From an uncultured Cohaesibacter sp. (lineage in GTDB: Bacteria; Pseudomonadota; Alphaproteobacteria; Rhizobiales; Cohaesibacteraceae), in contig NZ_OY782764.1 of assembly GCF_963678225.1 (NCBI RefSeq), forward strand, positions 2,423,001 through 2,487,000: a stretch of 64,000 nt of DNA, written 5' to 3'. The notes under the pieces are model-generated. The model ran no database searches and was not told the origin of the DNA. It saw nothing but the letters and a program-made list of their open reading frames with translations. Positions within the stretch are counted from its first letter, which is position 1, and each line of letters starts with the position of its first letter. Below are positions 37,618-47,035 of this stretch, one piece after another. The position numbers were made by a program, and so were the translations under genes.

Positions 37618-38109
37618 TCAGTCTACGTCTTTGGCATCAAGGCGGAAGCCGAATTCCCAGCTTTCGGACACATCGCCCAGAAACCGCTCGACCGGCACCT
37701 TTTGAAAGCCGATCTTCTCGTAGAAGGCATGGCCTTCCAGAAACCGCGTATCGCTCCATAGCCGAATGGCCTTGCCTTCGCGCTTGTCCACCAGATCTGT
37801 CGCCAGATTGAACATGGACCAAGCCAGCCCCTGTCCGCGCGCTTCCTTGGCGACATAGACCTTGTGCAGCTCGAATAGGCCTGGGGTGAGGGATTGGGCC
37901 ACTGCGAGCGAGCCGACAATCACGCCATCCTGCTCGGCTACCCAGATCTGACCACCCATGGCAGCATAATAGCTGGAAGGATGCTCAAGCTCGGGATATT
38001 CCTCATCGACGAAATGACAATTCTCATAATCGGCAAACACCGAAGCGATCAGCTTGCCAATCGCTGGGCCATCTTCATCGGTCGCAGAGCGGATCAGGGC
38101 ATAACTCAT
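37618..38109 (-). CDS. GNAT-family N-acetyltransferase
   Basis: A 163-residue acetyltransferase. The CoA motif is LHKVYVAKEARGQGLAWSMFNLA (R-G-Q-G-L type), with the C-terminal GHAFYEKIGFQKVPVERFL. Substrate unknown. It is convergent with the EF-hand genes; a plain ATG start at 38109. Confidence 0.83.
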   Translation of the reverse strand: MSYALIRSATDEDGPAIGKLIASVFADYENCHFVDEEYPELEHPSSYYAAMGGQIWVAEQDGVIVGSLAVAQSLTPGLFELHKVYVAKEARGQGLAWSMFNLATDLVDKREGKAIRLWSDTRFLEGHAFYEKIGFQKVPVERFLGDVSESWEFGFRLDAKDVD

Positions 38110-38217
38110 GGCTGTGTCTCTCTCGGTCTTTAGGCTTTTATGCCTACTCGCTTATGGGGATTAGGAAGCCTTGAAAAGCCTTCCCTTGCTGGCAGCATTC
38201 TTTGCCACAGAACGCAG

Positions 38218-38484
38218 TTAGCGGTAGATGGCAATGCCAATGCCGTTGCGGCGTGCCTGATCGACGATTTCGGCGATTGCCGGATCTGCGATATCCCCTT
38301 GTGGGCGCAAAACACGCGACACAGTAATGAAATTATAGCCAGCCTTGATCAGCACCTGCTTGGCGGTTTCTCTGGCAAAACCAGCATGTTCGCTCTCAAT
38401 CGCCACAATAAAATTGCGGCGCTGCGGTTGCGTTTGCGGTGGCTTGGGGGCTTCACTTGCCCGACCCTGAACACAGAAAATCAT
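38218..38484 (-). CDS. Small hypothetical protein, 88 residues
   Basis: Not recognised. From the ATG at 38484 the protein begins MIFCVQGRASEAP, has a basic/Pro-rich stretch (PKPPQTQPQRRNF), then an alpha/beta-like part (IVAIESEHAGFARETAKQVLIKAGY ... ADPAIAEIVDQARRNGIGIAIYR) in a plausible domain order. The upstream ribosome-binding site is weak, and an ATG at 38556 is an alternative. I rate it as probably real. Confidence 0.5.
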   Translation of the reverse strand: MIFCVQGRASEAPKPPQTQPQRRNFIVAIESEHAGFARETAKQVLIKAGYNFITVSRVLRPQGDIADPAIAEIVDQARRNGIGIAIYR

Positions 38485-38682
38485 GCGCTTGTCTCTTTCA
38501 ATCCCAACAGCCTCGACTCTTAATGGCGTAGACGCCCCGTGTCGAGATATTATCATTAATTATGTCGTAGAAGACGGGGATGACCGATATAACGCGCCCA
38601 AAATTGCCCGAAGCTGTTCAGAAACGCCTTTGACAACGCTTTGAGCAATTCATGGGATCAGGGCTTGGGATGGAGGCGTGAA

Positions 38683-40185
38683 TCAGGCGGTTTCTTTCTG
38701 GGCCCAACTCATGCGTTTGCGGTAAATCGTGGACGGGCTGATCTCCAGAGCGGCGGCTGCGCGGGAAATATTGCCATCGAAATAGCTAAGAGCGCCTTCG
38801 ATGATCTGTTTTTCCTGCTGCCAGAAAGGCTGAATGGATTCGGACATCGCCTTGCCCATCTGTCTCAGGTCACTGATGGCCTGATTAAGGTCTTGCTCGA
38901 AACTTTCGTCACTGCGCAGAAGATCTGGCAGATGATCCGGCTCGACCACAGCGCCGTCATACATTACCGTGAGGCGACGGATGGTGTTCTGCAATTGGCG
39001 CACATTGCCCGGCCAGCGATAGGCTGAGAGCATATATTCCGCTTCTGTGCTGAAGATATGAAAACCCTTGCCCTCTTCGCGCGCATATTGCTGCAGGAAA
39101 CTCTTGGCCAGTGGAACGATGTCGCCCGTCCGGTCGCGCAAAGGCGGTAGATGGATCGGCAAAACATGCATGCGATAGAACAGATCTTCGCGGAAGCGGC
39201 CCGCCCGTACTTCTTCCAGAGGATCGCGGTTGGTTGCCGCGACAAAGCGGATATTGAGGGAAATCTCCTCGTTGCCGCCCACCCGGCGTAGAGTGCCGGT
39301 CTGGATGAGGCGCAGAAGCTTGGCCTGAAGGTCAAGCGGCATTTCTCCGATTTCATCAAGGAACAAGGTGCCCCCGTCAGCCAGCTCTGCTGCGCCCTTG
39401 CGGTCGTCATTGGCGCCGGTAAAGGCCCCGCGCATGTGGCCGAAGACTTCTGATTCCATCAGATCCGCCGGAATGGCGCTGCAATTGATGGCAATGAACG
39501 GACCGGAATTGCGCGAAGAGCGCGCATGGAGTGCCTGAGCACAGACTTCCTTGCCGGTGCCAGATTCCCCCGTGATGAACACCGGAGCCTTGGAGCCGGC
39601 AATGCGCATGATCTGATCATAGACCCCCTGCATGGCAGGGGATGTGCCGATAAAGCCCTCGAAATCACGCATGATCTCGGCGTCCATCGCTCGATCATAT
39701 GCCTCAGAGCCTTTGCTGGCATTTGCCCCGGCATGTCCTTTGGAAGCGGATTTGGGGGATGAAACGAGAATATCTCCGTGTGGGGCAGGGCGGTGATGGA
39801 CGATCATCTCGCTCATCCGGCTGCTGAGCACATCGGCAGAGACAGGGCGGGCGATGAAATCATGCGCTCCGGCCTGCATGGAAGCCACCGCGCGAGAAAC
39901 AGAGCCATTCTCGCTGAGGGCCAGAAGCAACATGTTGGGGTGGCGGCTTGCCAGACGTGACAGGACCTTAAGCTCTTCTTCGTCCTCAAAGGTGATGAGG
40001 GCGCAGGCCGGCTCCATGAGGAAGCTGGACGGGGCTTTGTCGTCGAACATCTGGATATCGCACGGCTGCTTGAGTTTCTCCTCGAGCAGGTCCGCCAGCT
40101 GATCATTGATCATGCGGCGAAATGCGGGATCAGAACTAACGACTGCAATGCGGACAGAATTAAGATCCGCAGGTCCTGATGACAT
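38683..40185 (-). CDS. Sigma-54-dependent activator with an atypical receiver
   Basis: A 500-residue NtrC-type activator. The AAA+ domain is complete: Walker A GESGTGKE, the sigma-54 contact loop GAFTGA, Walker B-like [12 protein letters not shown], and a Fis-type DNA-binding end ([24 protein letters not shown]). The N-terminal receiver-like region ([15 protein letters not shown] ...) has no Asp at the phospho-acceptor place: the strand reads [12 protein letters not shown], with Thr/Phe where Asp is expected. Control may therefore be by something other than phosphorylation. No kinase is encoded next to it. Targets are unknown; flagellar or metabolic genes are possible. Confidence 0.88.
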   Translation of the reverse strand: MSSGPADLNSVRIAVVSSDPAFRRMINDQLADLLEEKLKQPCDIQMFDDKAPSSFLMEPACALITFEDEEELKVLSRLASRHPNMLLLALSENGSVSRAVASMQAGAHDFIARPVSADVLSSRMSEMIVHHRPAPHGDILVSSPKSASKGHAGANASKGSEAYDRAMDAEIMRDFEGFIGTSPAMQGVYDQIMRIAGSKAPVFITGESGTGKEVCAQALHARSSRNSGPFIAINCSAIPADLMESEVFGHMRGAFTGANDDRKGAAELADGGTLFLDEIGEMPLDLQAKLLRLIQTGTLRRVGGNEEISLNIRFVAATNRDPLEEVRAGRFREDLFYRMHVLPIHLPPLRDRTGDIVPLAKSFLQQYAREEGKGFHIFSTEAEYMLSAYRWPGNVRQLQNTIRRLTVMYDGAVVEPDHLPDLLRSDESFEQDLNQAISDLRQMGKAMSESIQPFWQQEKQIIEGALSYFDGNISRAAAALEISPSTIYRKRMSWAQKETA

Positions 40186-40470
40186 GGTTGGGCACCCCTG
40201 TTGAATTGACTTGTAAGGCTATGTTGCTCAAACAGGGTAAACAAAGTCTTTTCATTTAAGCACTCAGGGCCAAATAGCGCAGCTTTTTGTCGCATTATGC
40301 GAAAAAAATCGAAAAACTGGTGTGTAAAGGATTGATAAAAATCAAAAGCAATGGTTGCAAATGAGATGGTTGTGAAGAGAGGTGACCAAAAGGAGGCAAA
40401 AAGAAAGGCCGGGCAGACGTCGCACCCAGCCATTCAATCGTGCAAATTGTATCTTGGCCTGCAAACAGGC

Positions 40471-40668
40471 CTATGCCAGCGCGGCCGGGAAGCCGGCTTC
40501 TTCGATGGCAGTACGGATCGCTTCCGGATTGGCTCCAGATTCGACCTTCACTTCGCCTGTTTCAAGGCTGGCATCCACTTCAGCGGACGCATCCACGCCT
40601 TTGACCGCTTCAGTCACTGATTTGACGCAGCCACCGCAGGCCATTTCCTGAACGTTCAATTTGATCAT
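40471..40668 (-). CDS. Heavy-metal-associated (HMA/CopZ-like) protein
   Basis: A 65-residue protein of the single HMA-domain size. The metal motif is MACGGCVKSV (C-x-x-C), followed by the usual beta-alpha-beta pattern with EVKVESGANPEAIRTAIEEAGF. CopZ-like proteins carry Cu(I) to P-type ATPases; here no ATPase or CueR is adjacent, so the metal is inferred. The ATG at 40668 is used; the frame to 40740 is longer. Confidence 0.85.
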   Translation of the reverse strand: MIKLNVQEMACGGCVKSVTEAVKGVDASAEVDASLETGEVKVESGANPEAIRTAIEEAGFPAALA

Positions 40669-40823
40669 GAGGTGGTCTCCATTCTTTAATCTGTCAAAGT
40701 TGAATATTAGAACTATATTTATTGTACAGGTTCGGTGCAATGGCTTTTCAAAAACTTGACAAGCGAGCGAACCAAACCAGGCGTGAAGCCCATTACTATG
40801 AGAGCTGAACAGCGAGAAACAAA

Positions 40824-41660
40824 ATGAGCGACAAAAAGGTGGCCTTTGCCTTTGGCGGTGGTGGCGCGCGTGGCATCTCCCACATCTGGATCATGGAGGC
40901 GCTGGACGAGCTCGGCGTCAAGCCGGTCGCTCTCTCTGGCACATCCATTGGGGCTCTGGCCGCCGTATGCTATGCTTCGGGCTATTCAGGGGCCGATCTG
41001 CGCGCCTATATGCTCGATCTGTTTGGCAACACAGGGGAGGTCCTTTCCCGTTTTTGGAAACACCGCCCGCGCAGCTTCTCACGGCTCTTTTCGGTGCAAA
41101 ATCCCATGGCCAACTGGAGCCAGTTCGATCCGGTGTGGATGGTGGAAAGCTTTCTGCCACCCGATATCAAAAAGGATTTCAGCGCCCTTGAAATTCCGGC
41201 CAGCTTCAGTGCCACAGATTATTTTTCTGGCGATGAAGTGATTTTCAACAAGGGCGATTTGATCAATGCGCTGGCAGCATCCATTGCCATTCCGGCTCTT
41301 TTCCGCCCTATCGAAATCAACGGGCACCTGCTGATCGATGGGGGGTGTGTCAATCCTCTGCCGGTGGATCATGTGCGGGCGCAGGCAGATATCGTCATCG
41401 GTGTGGACGTGGTCGGTCTGCCGCAAAGGCCGCGGGATGGCAAGATCGGGTCATTTGAAATGGGCTTCGGAGCAACACAGATTCTCATGCAGACAATCCA
41501 GCGCGAAAAGATGCGCCACGATAAGGCTGACATACTGGTACAGCCAAGAGTGGACGCCTTCCGGCCTCTGGATTTTCTCAAGACAGCGGACATTCTCGAA
41601 GCCAGCCGCGATACCAAGGAAGAAGTCAAGCTGAGCTTGTCTTACCTGCTTGAGCAATGA
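40824..41660 (+). CDS. Patatin-like phospholipase
   Basis: A 278-residue patatin-family hydrolase. The oxyanion loop is GGGGARG, the nucleophile Ser is in GTSIGAL (G-x-S-x-G), and the catalytic Asp is in LIDGGCVNPLP (DGG). These form the Ser-Asp dyad used to cleave lipid acyl chains. There is no signal peptide, so it probably acts at the inner face of the membrane. The ribosome-binding site at the ATG is weak. It lies upstream of a Spy-like gene on the same strand, but with 204 bp between, so an operon is uncertain. Confidence 0.88.
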   Translation: MSDKKVAFAFGGGGARGISHIWIMEALDELGVKPVALSGTSIGALAAVCYASGYSGADLRAYMLDLFGNTGEVLSRFWKHRPRSFSRLFSVQNPMANWSQFDPVWMVESFLPPDIKKDFSALEIPASFSATDYFSGDEVIFNKGDLINALAASIAIPALFRPIEINGHLLIDGGCVNPLPVDHVRAQADIVIGVDVVGLPQRPRDGKIGSFEMGFGATQILMQTIQREKMRHDKADILVQPRVDAFRPLDFLKTADILEASRDTKEEVKLSLSYLLEQ

Positions 41661-41864
41661 GCAACGATTACGAGTGTTAGCGGCCCCTTGGCAGATCTTG
41701 TCTGCTATTTTATTACGGGCACTTTTTTCACGATGTCATGAAACTTTCGCCCTGATTCGAATGTTGTGTTCACATATAGGGGGTATGTATGGTGTAATAC
41801 GTATTATTCACCATGGTACCATTACCTCAAGCCGCAATTCAAACTGTTCAACTCCGGATCATCC

Positions 41865-42488
41865 ATGCCCTTATCTCATCATGTCCCGACCATTTGCTTT
41901 GGAGCCTTCTTCGCGGTTCTGATTCCAATAGAAGCGATGACAGCGGGGATGGTAGAGCAGGAGGAGCGATCCAAATATGCCGGACAGCAAGAGCGGACCA
42001 TCAAGAGCCTGTCGCAGGACGATATAGACGAGCTCAAGAAGGGTGGTGGCTGGGGCCTCGCCAAGGCCGCTGAACTGAACGGCTTTCCCGGGCCAGCCCA
42101 TTTGCTGGACCTGAAAGACAAATTGGCGCTTGATGACGAGCAGATCGAGAAGCTTGAAGCGCTTTATGGGCAGATGACAAGCGAAGCGCGCGCAGAAGCC
42201 GAAACCTACATAGCTCTGGAAGCCAAGCTTGAAAAGGAATTCAGCTCTGGCCGGATCAACGATGGCCTGTTGCGCACGGCTTTGGGCTATATAGAGGAAT
42301 CCCGACGCAAGCTGCGCTATATCCACCTGTCCGCGCATTTGGAAGCAACGAAGATTGTGACCCCCGAGCAGGTTGAGCACTATAATATCCTAAGGGGGTA
42401 TGGCGAAGAGAGCGACGCCTGTTCCTCTGTGCCAGAAGGGCATGATGCCGCCATGTGGCGCAAACATAATGGGTGTGATGAGAATTAG
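41865..42488 (+). CDS. Spy/CpxP-like periplasmic protein
   Basis: A 207-residue exported protein. A hydrophobic N-terminus (TICFGAFFAVLIPIEA) serves as the signal peptide. The body contains GGGWGLAKAAELNGFPGPAHLLDLKDKLALDDEQIEKL, as in Spy/CpxP-type helical proteins, and a long helical rest. These proteins are periplasmic chaperones or stress/metal sensors. The ATG at 41865 is chosen because the frame from 41766 has no signal-like start. It is followed by a bidirectional terminator. Confidence 0.7.
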   Translation: MPLSHHVPTICFGAFFAVLIPIEAMTAGMVEQEERSKYAGQQERTIKSLSQDDIDELKKGGGWGLAKAAELNGFPGPAHLLDLKDKLALDDEQIEKLEALYGQMTSEARAEAETYIALEAKLEKEFSSGRINDGLLRTALGYIEESRRKLRYIHLSAHLEATKIVTPEQVEHYNILRGYGEESDACSSVPEGHDAAMWRKHNGCDEN

Positions 42489-42581
42489 GGCGCTACCTAG
42501 AAAGAAGGACAGATGACAGGTTCGCGACATCCAGCAATGAGAGCTTTTCCTGCAGAGACAAACAAAGCTGAGGCAAATAAA

Positions 42582-42609
42582 AAAGAGGGCGGATTGACCC
42601 TCTTTTTCA
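42582..42609 (+). terminator. Bidirectional terminator after the Spy-like gene
   Basis: AAAGAGGG (42582-42589) and CCCTCTTT (42598-42605), with an A-run before and T-run after, between the convergent Spy-like and DUF6101-like genes. Confidence 0.8.
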
Positions 42610-42642
42610 TGCATGTCTTGGGATGTTGACTTGCAAACGCGC

Positions 42643-43290
42643 CTAGTTGCGCGCGATAATTTCGCGCTCTTGAAAATGTCGCATCGGACCCTGTGTGCCT
42701 GTTTTCCGGCGCACAAGAAACCGTGGCCGACGGGCTGAAATCTGTGCATGTGGGCGGCGTGGCATTTGTGGCCCCGTCACCAGATCCGCAAGCGGGCCAT
42801 TCCTGTCACTGGCCACTTCATAATCGCCAGCGCCCAGCGGTTTGTGCAACATGGGCAGATGATAGCGATTGGACCAGCTTTGCCAGTCAACGGCAGCTTC
42901 TTCCAGATCTGTGCTTGCCATCAAGGGCAAGGTCAGATTGGGATCGTCATGCACGAGTTCGAGAATGCAGATCAGCGGATTGCCTTCGCGCTTGCCGACA
43001 ATGAAACGGGCCCCGACACCCTTATAATAGGCCAGTGGGACGCGCACCAGCAGCGGCAAACCGCAGCTGAGATTGCATTCGACAAGTACCTGATCTGCCT
43101 TGATTTGTACGATACCGGGAACCTGTGCGCCGAACAGAGCGGTTTCGCTGAAGCCGCTGAGCTTGGCTGCCTTGGACCGGATTTCGCCGGATTGGAAATA
43201 CTTTGCCATATTGTGGGGATCAATGCGTGCAGCCCCCTCAACCTGGTAGGAAATGGCTTCCGTGTATTTTTGATTTTCCTGACGCCTCAC
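42643..43290 (-). CDS. DUF6101-like conserved protein
   Basis: A 215-residue soluble protein. It has a PilZ-like alternation of strands (VPGIVQIKADQVLVEC, GLPLLVRVPLAYYKGVGARFIV, LICILELVHDDPNLTLPL), a central LPML block (NRYHLPMLHKPL) and a C-terminal RRPRFLVRRKTG. The ending resembles Rhizobiales proteins annotated DUF6101. Function unknown. The GTG start at 43290 has a strong AAGGAGA upstream. No membrane segment or signal peptide. Confidence 0.6.
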   Translation of the reverse strand: MRRQENQKYTEAISYQVEGAARIDPHNMAKYFQSGEIRSKAAKLSGFSETALFGAQVPGIVQIKADQVLVECNLSCGLPLLVRVPLAYYKGVGARFIVGKREGNPLICILELVHDDPNLTLPLMASTDLEEAAVDWQSWSNRYHLPMLHKPLGAGDYEVASDRNGPLADLVTGPQMPRRPHAQISARRPRFLVRRKTGTQGPMRHFQEREIIARN

Positions 43291-43574
43291 GAGCCTTCTC
43301 CTTCGAGCCCCTTTTGGGATGCTTCTTTTGAATAGGCTCAGCCTAGCAAACAGGCTTCAGTATTTGCTTAATTAAGAGGGTTAAAAAAGCGTGATATTAT
43401 ATAGGGTTAGGGAATTATTACCGGGGTCGGATCTTCACCTTTTGGCAACCACTTTCCCCCAGATTGTGCTCAAAGCCCTTATGCCTTTTTACTTGCTCAA
43501 GCCGCTTCAAGCCCCTAAGACAGAAGGAAAGCGTGTTTTTATCGCTCCACCCGCAAAGCAGAAGACAAGAGTTT

Positions 43575-44945
43575 ATGTCAGACCTTCTTGATCAATCCAT
43601 TATTGAGGAAAGAGCCCACCATCTTGTAAAAGCCGCCATGAAGGCTGGCGCGGACTCCGCTGATGCGGTCGCGGCCAGAGCCATTTCCAGTTCGGTGGGG
43701 TTGCGCGATGGATCGCTGGAAGAAAATGAGCATTCCGAGAATGACTCCATGGCGCTTCGGGTCTTTATAGATGGGTGCAAGGCATCCATTTCCACCAATA
43801 CCACTGATGATCTGGATATTCTGACCAAGCTCGCCGAGCGGGCGGTTGCCATGGCGCATTTGTCTCCGCCCGATCCCTTCGCGCGACTGGCCGCGCGCAG
43901 CGATCTGATGGAGCCTTCTCTCGTGGCCGAACGGGTCAAGGCCTGTGATCCAGCCGATCTCAATATTCCCACCTCGGAAGATCTGACGCGCATGGTGGAA
44001 GAGGCCGAAGAAGCGGCCATGGCGGTGGATGGTGTAACCAAATCCGGTGGCGCCGGTGCCGGGCATTTTCTGGGAGGTGCCGTGCTGGCCACATCCCACG
44101 GTTTTGTGGGCTCCTATCTGTCGTCGCGTATTTCTTTCTCCGTCACCGCCATTGCAGGCAGTGGCATGACCATGGAGAGGGATTATTCCTTCTCCGCTGC
44201 GGTGCATCGTGATGACTTACGATCTCCGAGCCTCGTGGGCCGTCGGGCCGGGGAACGGGCGGTGAGCCGTCTCAATCCGGCCAAGATCGAAACCGGCACT
44301 TACGATATCCTGTTCGAGCCTCGGGTTGCGACAACGCTGGTTGGCCATTTCGCGTCCGCCATCAATGGTGCGGCCATTGCGCGGCATACTTCTTTCCTCA
44401 ATGACAAGCTTGGTCGGCAGGTCTTCCCGTCCGGCATTTGCATCAATGATGATCCGATGCTGCCGCGCGGCCTTGGCTCGCGGCCCTTTGACGGGGAAGG
44501 CGTGGACTGTCAGCCTCTGGCGCTGGTAGAAAATGGCTATTTGAACCAGTGGGTTCTGGATAGTGCAACCGCTGCCGAGCTGGGAATGAAAACCAACGGA
44601 CGGGCAACCCGTTCGGGCGCCAACCCTTATCCATCAACGACCAACCTGCGCCTTGAGAAGGGCACCCACACCCAGCAGGAACTGATTGCCGGTATCAAGG
44701 ATGGCATTTACATCACCGACCTGATCGGGCAGGGCGTCAATGGAGTGACGGGCGATTATTCCCGTGGCGCGTCCGGCGTGCGCATCAAGGATGGCAAGCT
44801 GGCTGAAGCCATTTCCGAAATCACCATCGCGGGCAACCTCATCGACATGTTTGCGCGCATGATCCCGGCGGACGATCTTTCCTTTGAACATGCGGTTAAT
44901 TCACCGTCCATTCTGGTAGAGGGCATGACAGTTGCCGGACGATAA
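43575..44945 (+). CDS. pmbA: Metalloprotease subunit TldE/PmbA
   Basis: A 456-residue PmbA/TldE protein, the partner of TldD in a heterodimeric protease that matures modified peptides and degrades unfolded ones. The N-terminal domain (EERAHHLVKAAMKAGADSADAV...SSVGLRDGSLEENEH) and the C-terminal beta domain (GASGVRIKDGKLAEAISEITIAGNLIDMF) are typical. It lacks the HExxxH motif, which is found in TldD, here encoded at 56.9-58.4 kb. The ATG at 43575 starts MSDLLDQ. The next gene overlaps its end by 14 bp. Confidence 0.92.
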   Translation: MSDLLDQSIIEERAHHLVKAAMKAGADSADAVAARAISSSVGLRDGSLEENEHSENDSMALRVFIDGCKASISTNTTDDLDILTKLAERAVAMAHLSPPDPFARLAARSDLMEPSLVAERVKACDPADLNIPTSEDLTRMVEEAEEAAMAVDGVTKSGGAGAGHFLGGAVLATSHGFVGSYLSSRISFSVTAIAGSGMTMERDYSFSAAVHRDDLRSPSLVGRRAGERAVSRLNPAKIETGTYDILFEPRVATTLVGHFASAINGAAIARHTSFLNDKLGRQVFPSGICINDDPMLPRGLGSRPFDGEGVDCQPLALVENGYLNQWVLDSATAAELGMKTNGRATRSGANPYPSTTNLRLEKGTHTQQELIAGIKDGIYITDLIGQGVNGVTGDYSRGASGVRIKDGKLAEAISEITIAGNLIDMFARMIPADDLSFEHAVNSPSILVEGMTVAGR

Positions 44946-45774
44946 GACTTGCAAGGCATCTGCCGGTTTCAAACACGCCTACAAGGAAGATACCAAACTT
45001 CTGGAAGACGCTGCCAGCAAGGCAGGGGCGCTTGCGCTGCGCTATTTCAATAGAGATCCTCAGGTCTGGACCAAACAGAATTACAGTCCGGTCACAGAGG
45101 CCGATCTGGCCGTTGATCAGTTTCTCAAGGAAACTCTGATGGCCGCCCGCCCGGACTATGGTTGGCTTTCCGAAGAAAGCGAAGACAATCCCGAGCGGCT
45201 GGAAAAGCAGCGCGTCTTTGTCATCGATCCCATCGATGGCACCCGGGCCTTCATCGATGGCGGCACGGAATGGACCATCTCGCTTGCGGTGGTGGAGAAT
45301 CACAGGCCGGTGGCTGCCGTGCTGTTCGCGCCGGTGCGCGGTGAGATGTATTGCGCTTCCCGCTTTGGAGGCACACAGCTCAACAATGTGCCCGTTGTCT
45401 GTCCGCGCCTTGCCAATCTGGATGGTGCAAGGGTCGCCGGTCCACGTCCGGCGATTGCCAGAGGGCCGTTGGCCCGTGCTGGTGTGCAAAATGCGGGCTA
45501 TGTCCGCTCGTTGGCCTATAGGATTGTCATGGTCACCACCGGAGCCCTTGATTTGGCTCTGGCTCGCGAAGATGCCAATGACTGGGACTTGGCGGCCGCT
45601 GATCTCATCGTCGAGGAAGCCCACGGCATCCTGCGCGACAAGTCCAACAATCTGCTGAAATATAACCGGCCCAATGTGCATCATGACAGTCTTTACGCCT
45701 CCTGCAAGGCACTCGGACGTCTGGTTGCGCCCATGATGCCAGCCCTGCAATTTCCGCAAAGACGCCATGGCTGA
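44932..45774 (+). CDS. Inositol monophosphatase-family phosphatase
   Basis: A 280-residue member of the IMPase/CysQ fold. The metal/phosphate motifs are WLSEESEDN, DPIDGTRAFI and, near the C-terminus, NDWDLAAADLIVEEA. It could act on inositol phosphate, 3'-phosphoadenosine phosphate or a sugar phosphate; the sequence does not decide. The only start that fits is the TTG at 44932, inside the last 14 bases of pmbA, with GAGGG upstream, so the two genes are translationally linked. Confidence 0.85.
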   Translation: MPDDKTCKASAGFKHAYKEDTKLLEDAASKAGALALRYFNRDPQVWTKQNYSPVTEADLAVDQFLKETLMAARPDYGWLSEESEDNPERLEKQRVFVIDPIDGTRAFIDGGTEWTISLAVVENHRPVAAVLFAPVRGEMYCASRFGGTQLNNVPVVCPRLANLDGARVAGPRPAIARGPLARAGVQNAGYVRSLAYRIVMVTTGALDLALAREDANDWDLAAADLIVEEAHGILRDKSNNLLKYNRPNVHHDSLYASCKALGRLVAPMMPALQFPQRRHG

Positions 45775-46016
45775 GTCTCGCCTTGAGAGGGCTGAAATGG
45801 CGGGCTTTGCGCGCCTTCATCCGCAGTCGCTTGTGGATTTAACCTTGCTGGCTGATTTCTAAGCGCAAATATGGCAGATCCTGTCCCTCTCTCACGGTCT
45901 CCGCTCTTCCCTTTGCTGCCGAATAGCACTATATGGAGAGCGCAAAAGACGGAGCTGGCTGACTTGTTCGAGCAGGGGTTTCTCTTCGTCAGGTCAGATC
46001 GGAGTAGGCGCAAACC

Positions 46017-46712
46017 GTGCGAGAGTTGAAGAAAATTTTTCGCTCCAAACCAGTGTTGACATTGGGGGGACGGCTCATTGCGCTTTGGCTGCGGTTGGTG
46101 CATGCCACCACGCGCATGGTCAACGATCCCGATGAAGGCTATGCTAGGGTTGAAGGGCACTATCCGGCGATCGTGGCGCTCTGGCATGGGCAACACTTCA
46201 TGGTGCCGCTGGTCAAGCGCAAGAATGACCCCTTCAAGGCACTGGTATCGCGCTCTGGCGATGGACATCTTAACAGCGTTGCCGCAGAGGCTCTTGGCGT
46301 TGATGTGGTGCGCGGCTCCGGCGGGCGCAATCGCTCCAAGACGCTGACAAAGGGGGGCATCTCCGCGCTGAAGAATCTGGTGTCCTGCCTACGCGAAGGC
46401 ATTGGTGTCGTGATGACGGTCAATGTGCCCAAAACCGGGGCAAGGGAATGCGGCCTTGGAGTGGTCACGCTGGCCAAGCTGAGCGGACGGCCCATCATTC
46501 CGGCTGCCTACGCCTCTTCCTGGCGCATTGATCTTGATACCTGGGACAAGGCATCGATCAATTTGCCCTTCGGCAGGGCTGCCTTCATCATTGGCGAACC
46601 GATCTATGTGTCGCGCGAGGCCGATGAGGACGAGTTGGAACGCATGCGCCAATTGGTAGAAGCAGCGCTTAACGAGACCACCCGCAAGGCCTACGAAGCT
46701 CTCAAACACTAG
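46017..46712 (+). CDS. DUF374 lysophospholipid acyltransferase family protein
   Basis: A 231-residue protein of the DUF374 group within the LPLAT acyltransferases. It shows WHGQHFMVPLVKRKN, SRSGDGHLNSVAAEALGVDVVRGSGGRN and the PIIPAAYASS strand; the usual HxxxxD is seen as HGQHFM-type. It lies just upstream of waaA and lpxK, as in many Hyphomicrobiales, so a role in lipid A or Kdo assembly is likely. The GTG start at 46017 has GGAG upstream. It is probably anchored to the inner membrane. Confidence 0.82.
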   Translation: MRELKKIFRSKPVLTLGGRLIALWLRLVHATTRMVNDPDEGYARVEGHYPAIVALWHGQHFMVPLVKRKNDPFKALVSRSGDGHLNSVAAEALGVDVVRGSGGRNRSKTLTKGGISALKNLVSCLREGIGVVMTVNVPKTGARECGLGVVTLAKLSGRPIIPAAYASSWRIDLDTWDKASINLPFGRAAFIIGEPIYVSREADEDELERMRQLVEAALNETTRKAYEALKH

Positions 46713-47035
46713 CGTTATTGACAACAAGGTGTCTGGCGGCAGTCTGCATGGACAGATGCTCAGAAGGTTTGTTTACCGTTTGGAGCCTCTATGGATAGCC
46801 CCTCTTGCAAAAGAGCGTCAACGCTTGCATGTTTGGTCAATCTTGTGTGTAGTGTGCAAGGTTGTATAAAATATAATTGTAAAAATGGCTTGGCCATTCG
46901 CTCGGACATTTGTAGCATGCGGCAGCTTTATCGGGGGGCCTCGTGTTAGGGAGGTCAAGCTGTTGATTGTCTCCCCTCCGCCATCTTTTGGACCATAAGT
47001 TTAGGCCATAGTGAGGAAAACAGAACGGATAATTG
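46713..47035. other. Intergenic region with waaA promoter
   Basis: About 320 bp with no supported gene. Near 46843-46870 it holds TTGTGT and TATAAA 16 bp apart, a reasonable sigma-70 promoter for waaA. Confidence 0.45.
46843..46870 (+). promoter_or_regulatory. Predicted promoter of waaA-lpxK
   Basis: TTGTGT (46843-46848), 16-bp spacer, TATAAA (46865-46870). A second TATAAT follows at 46872. Confidence 0.35.
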
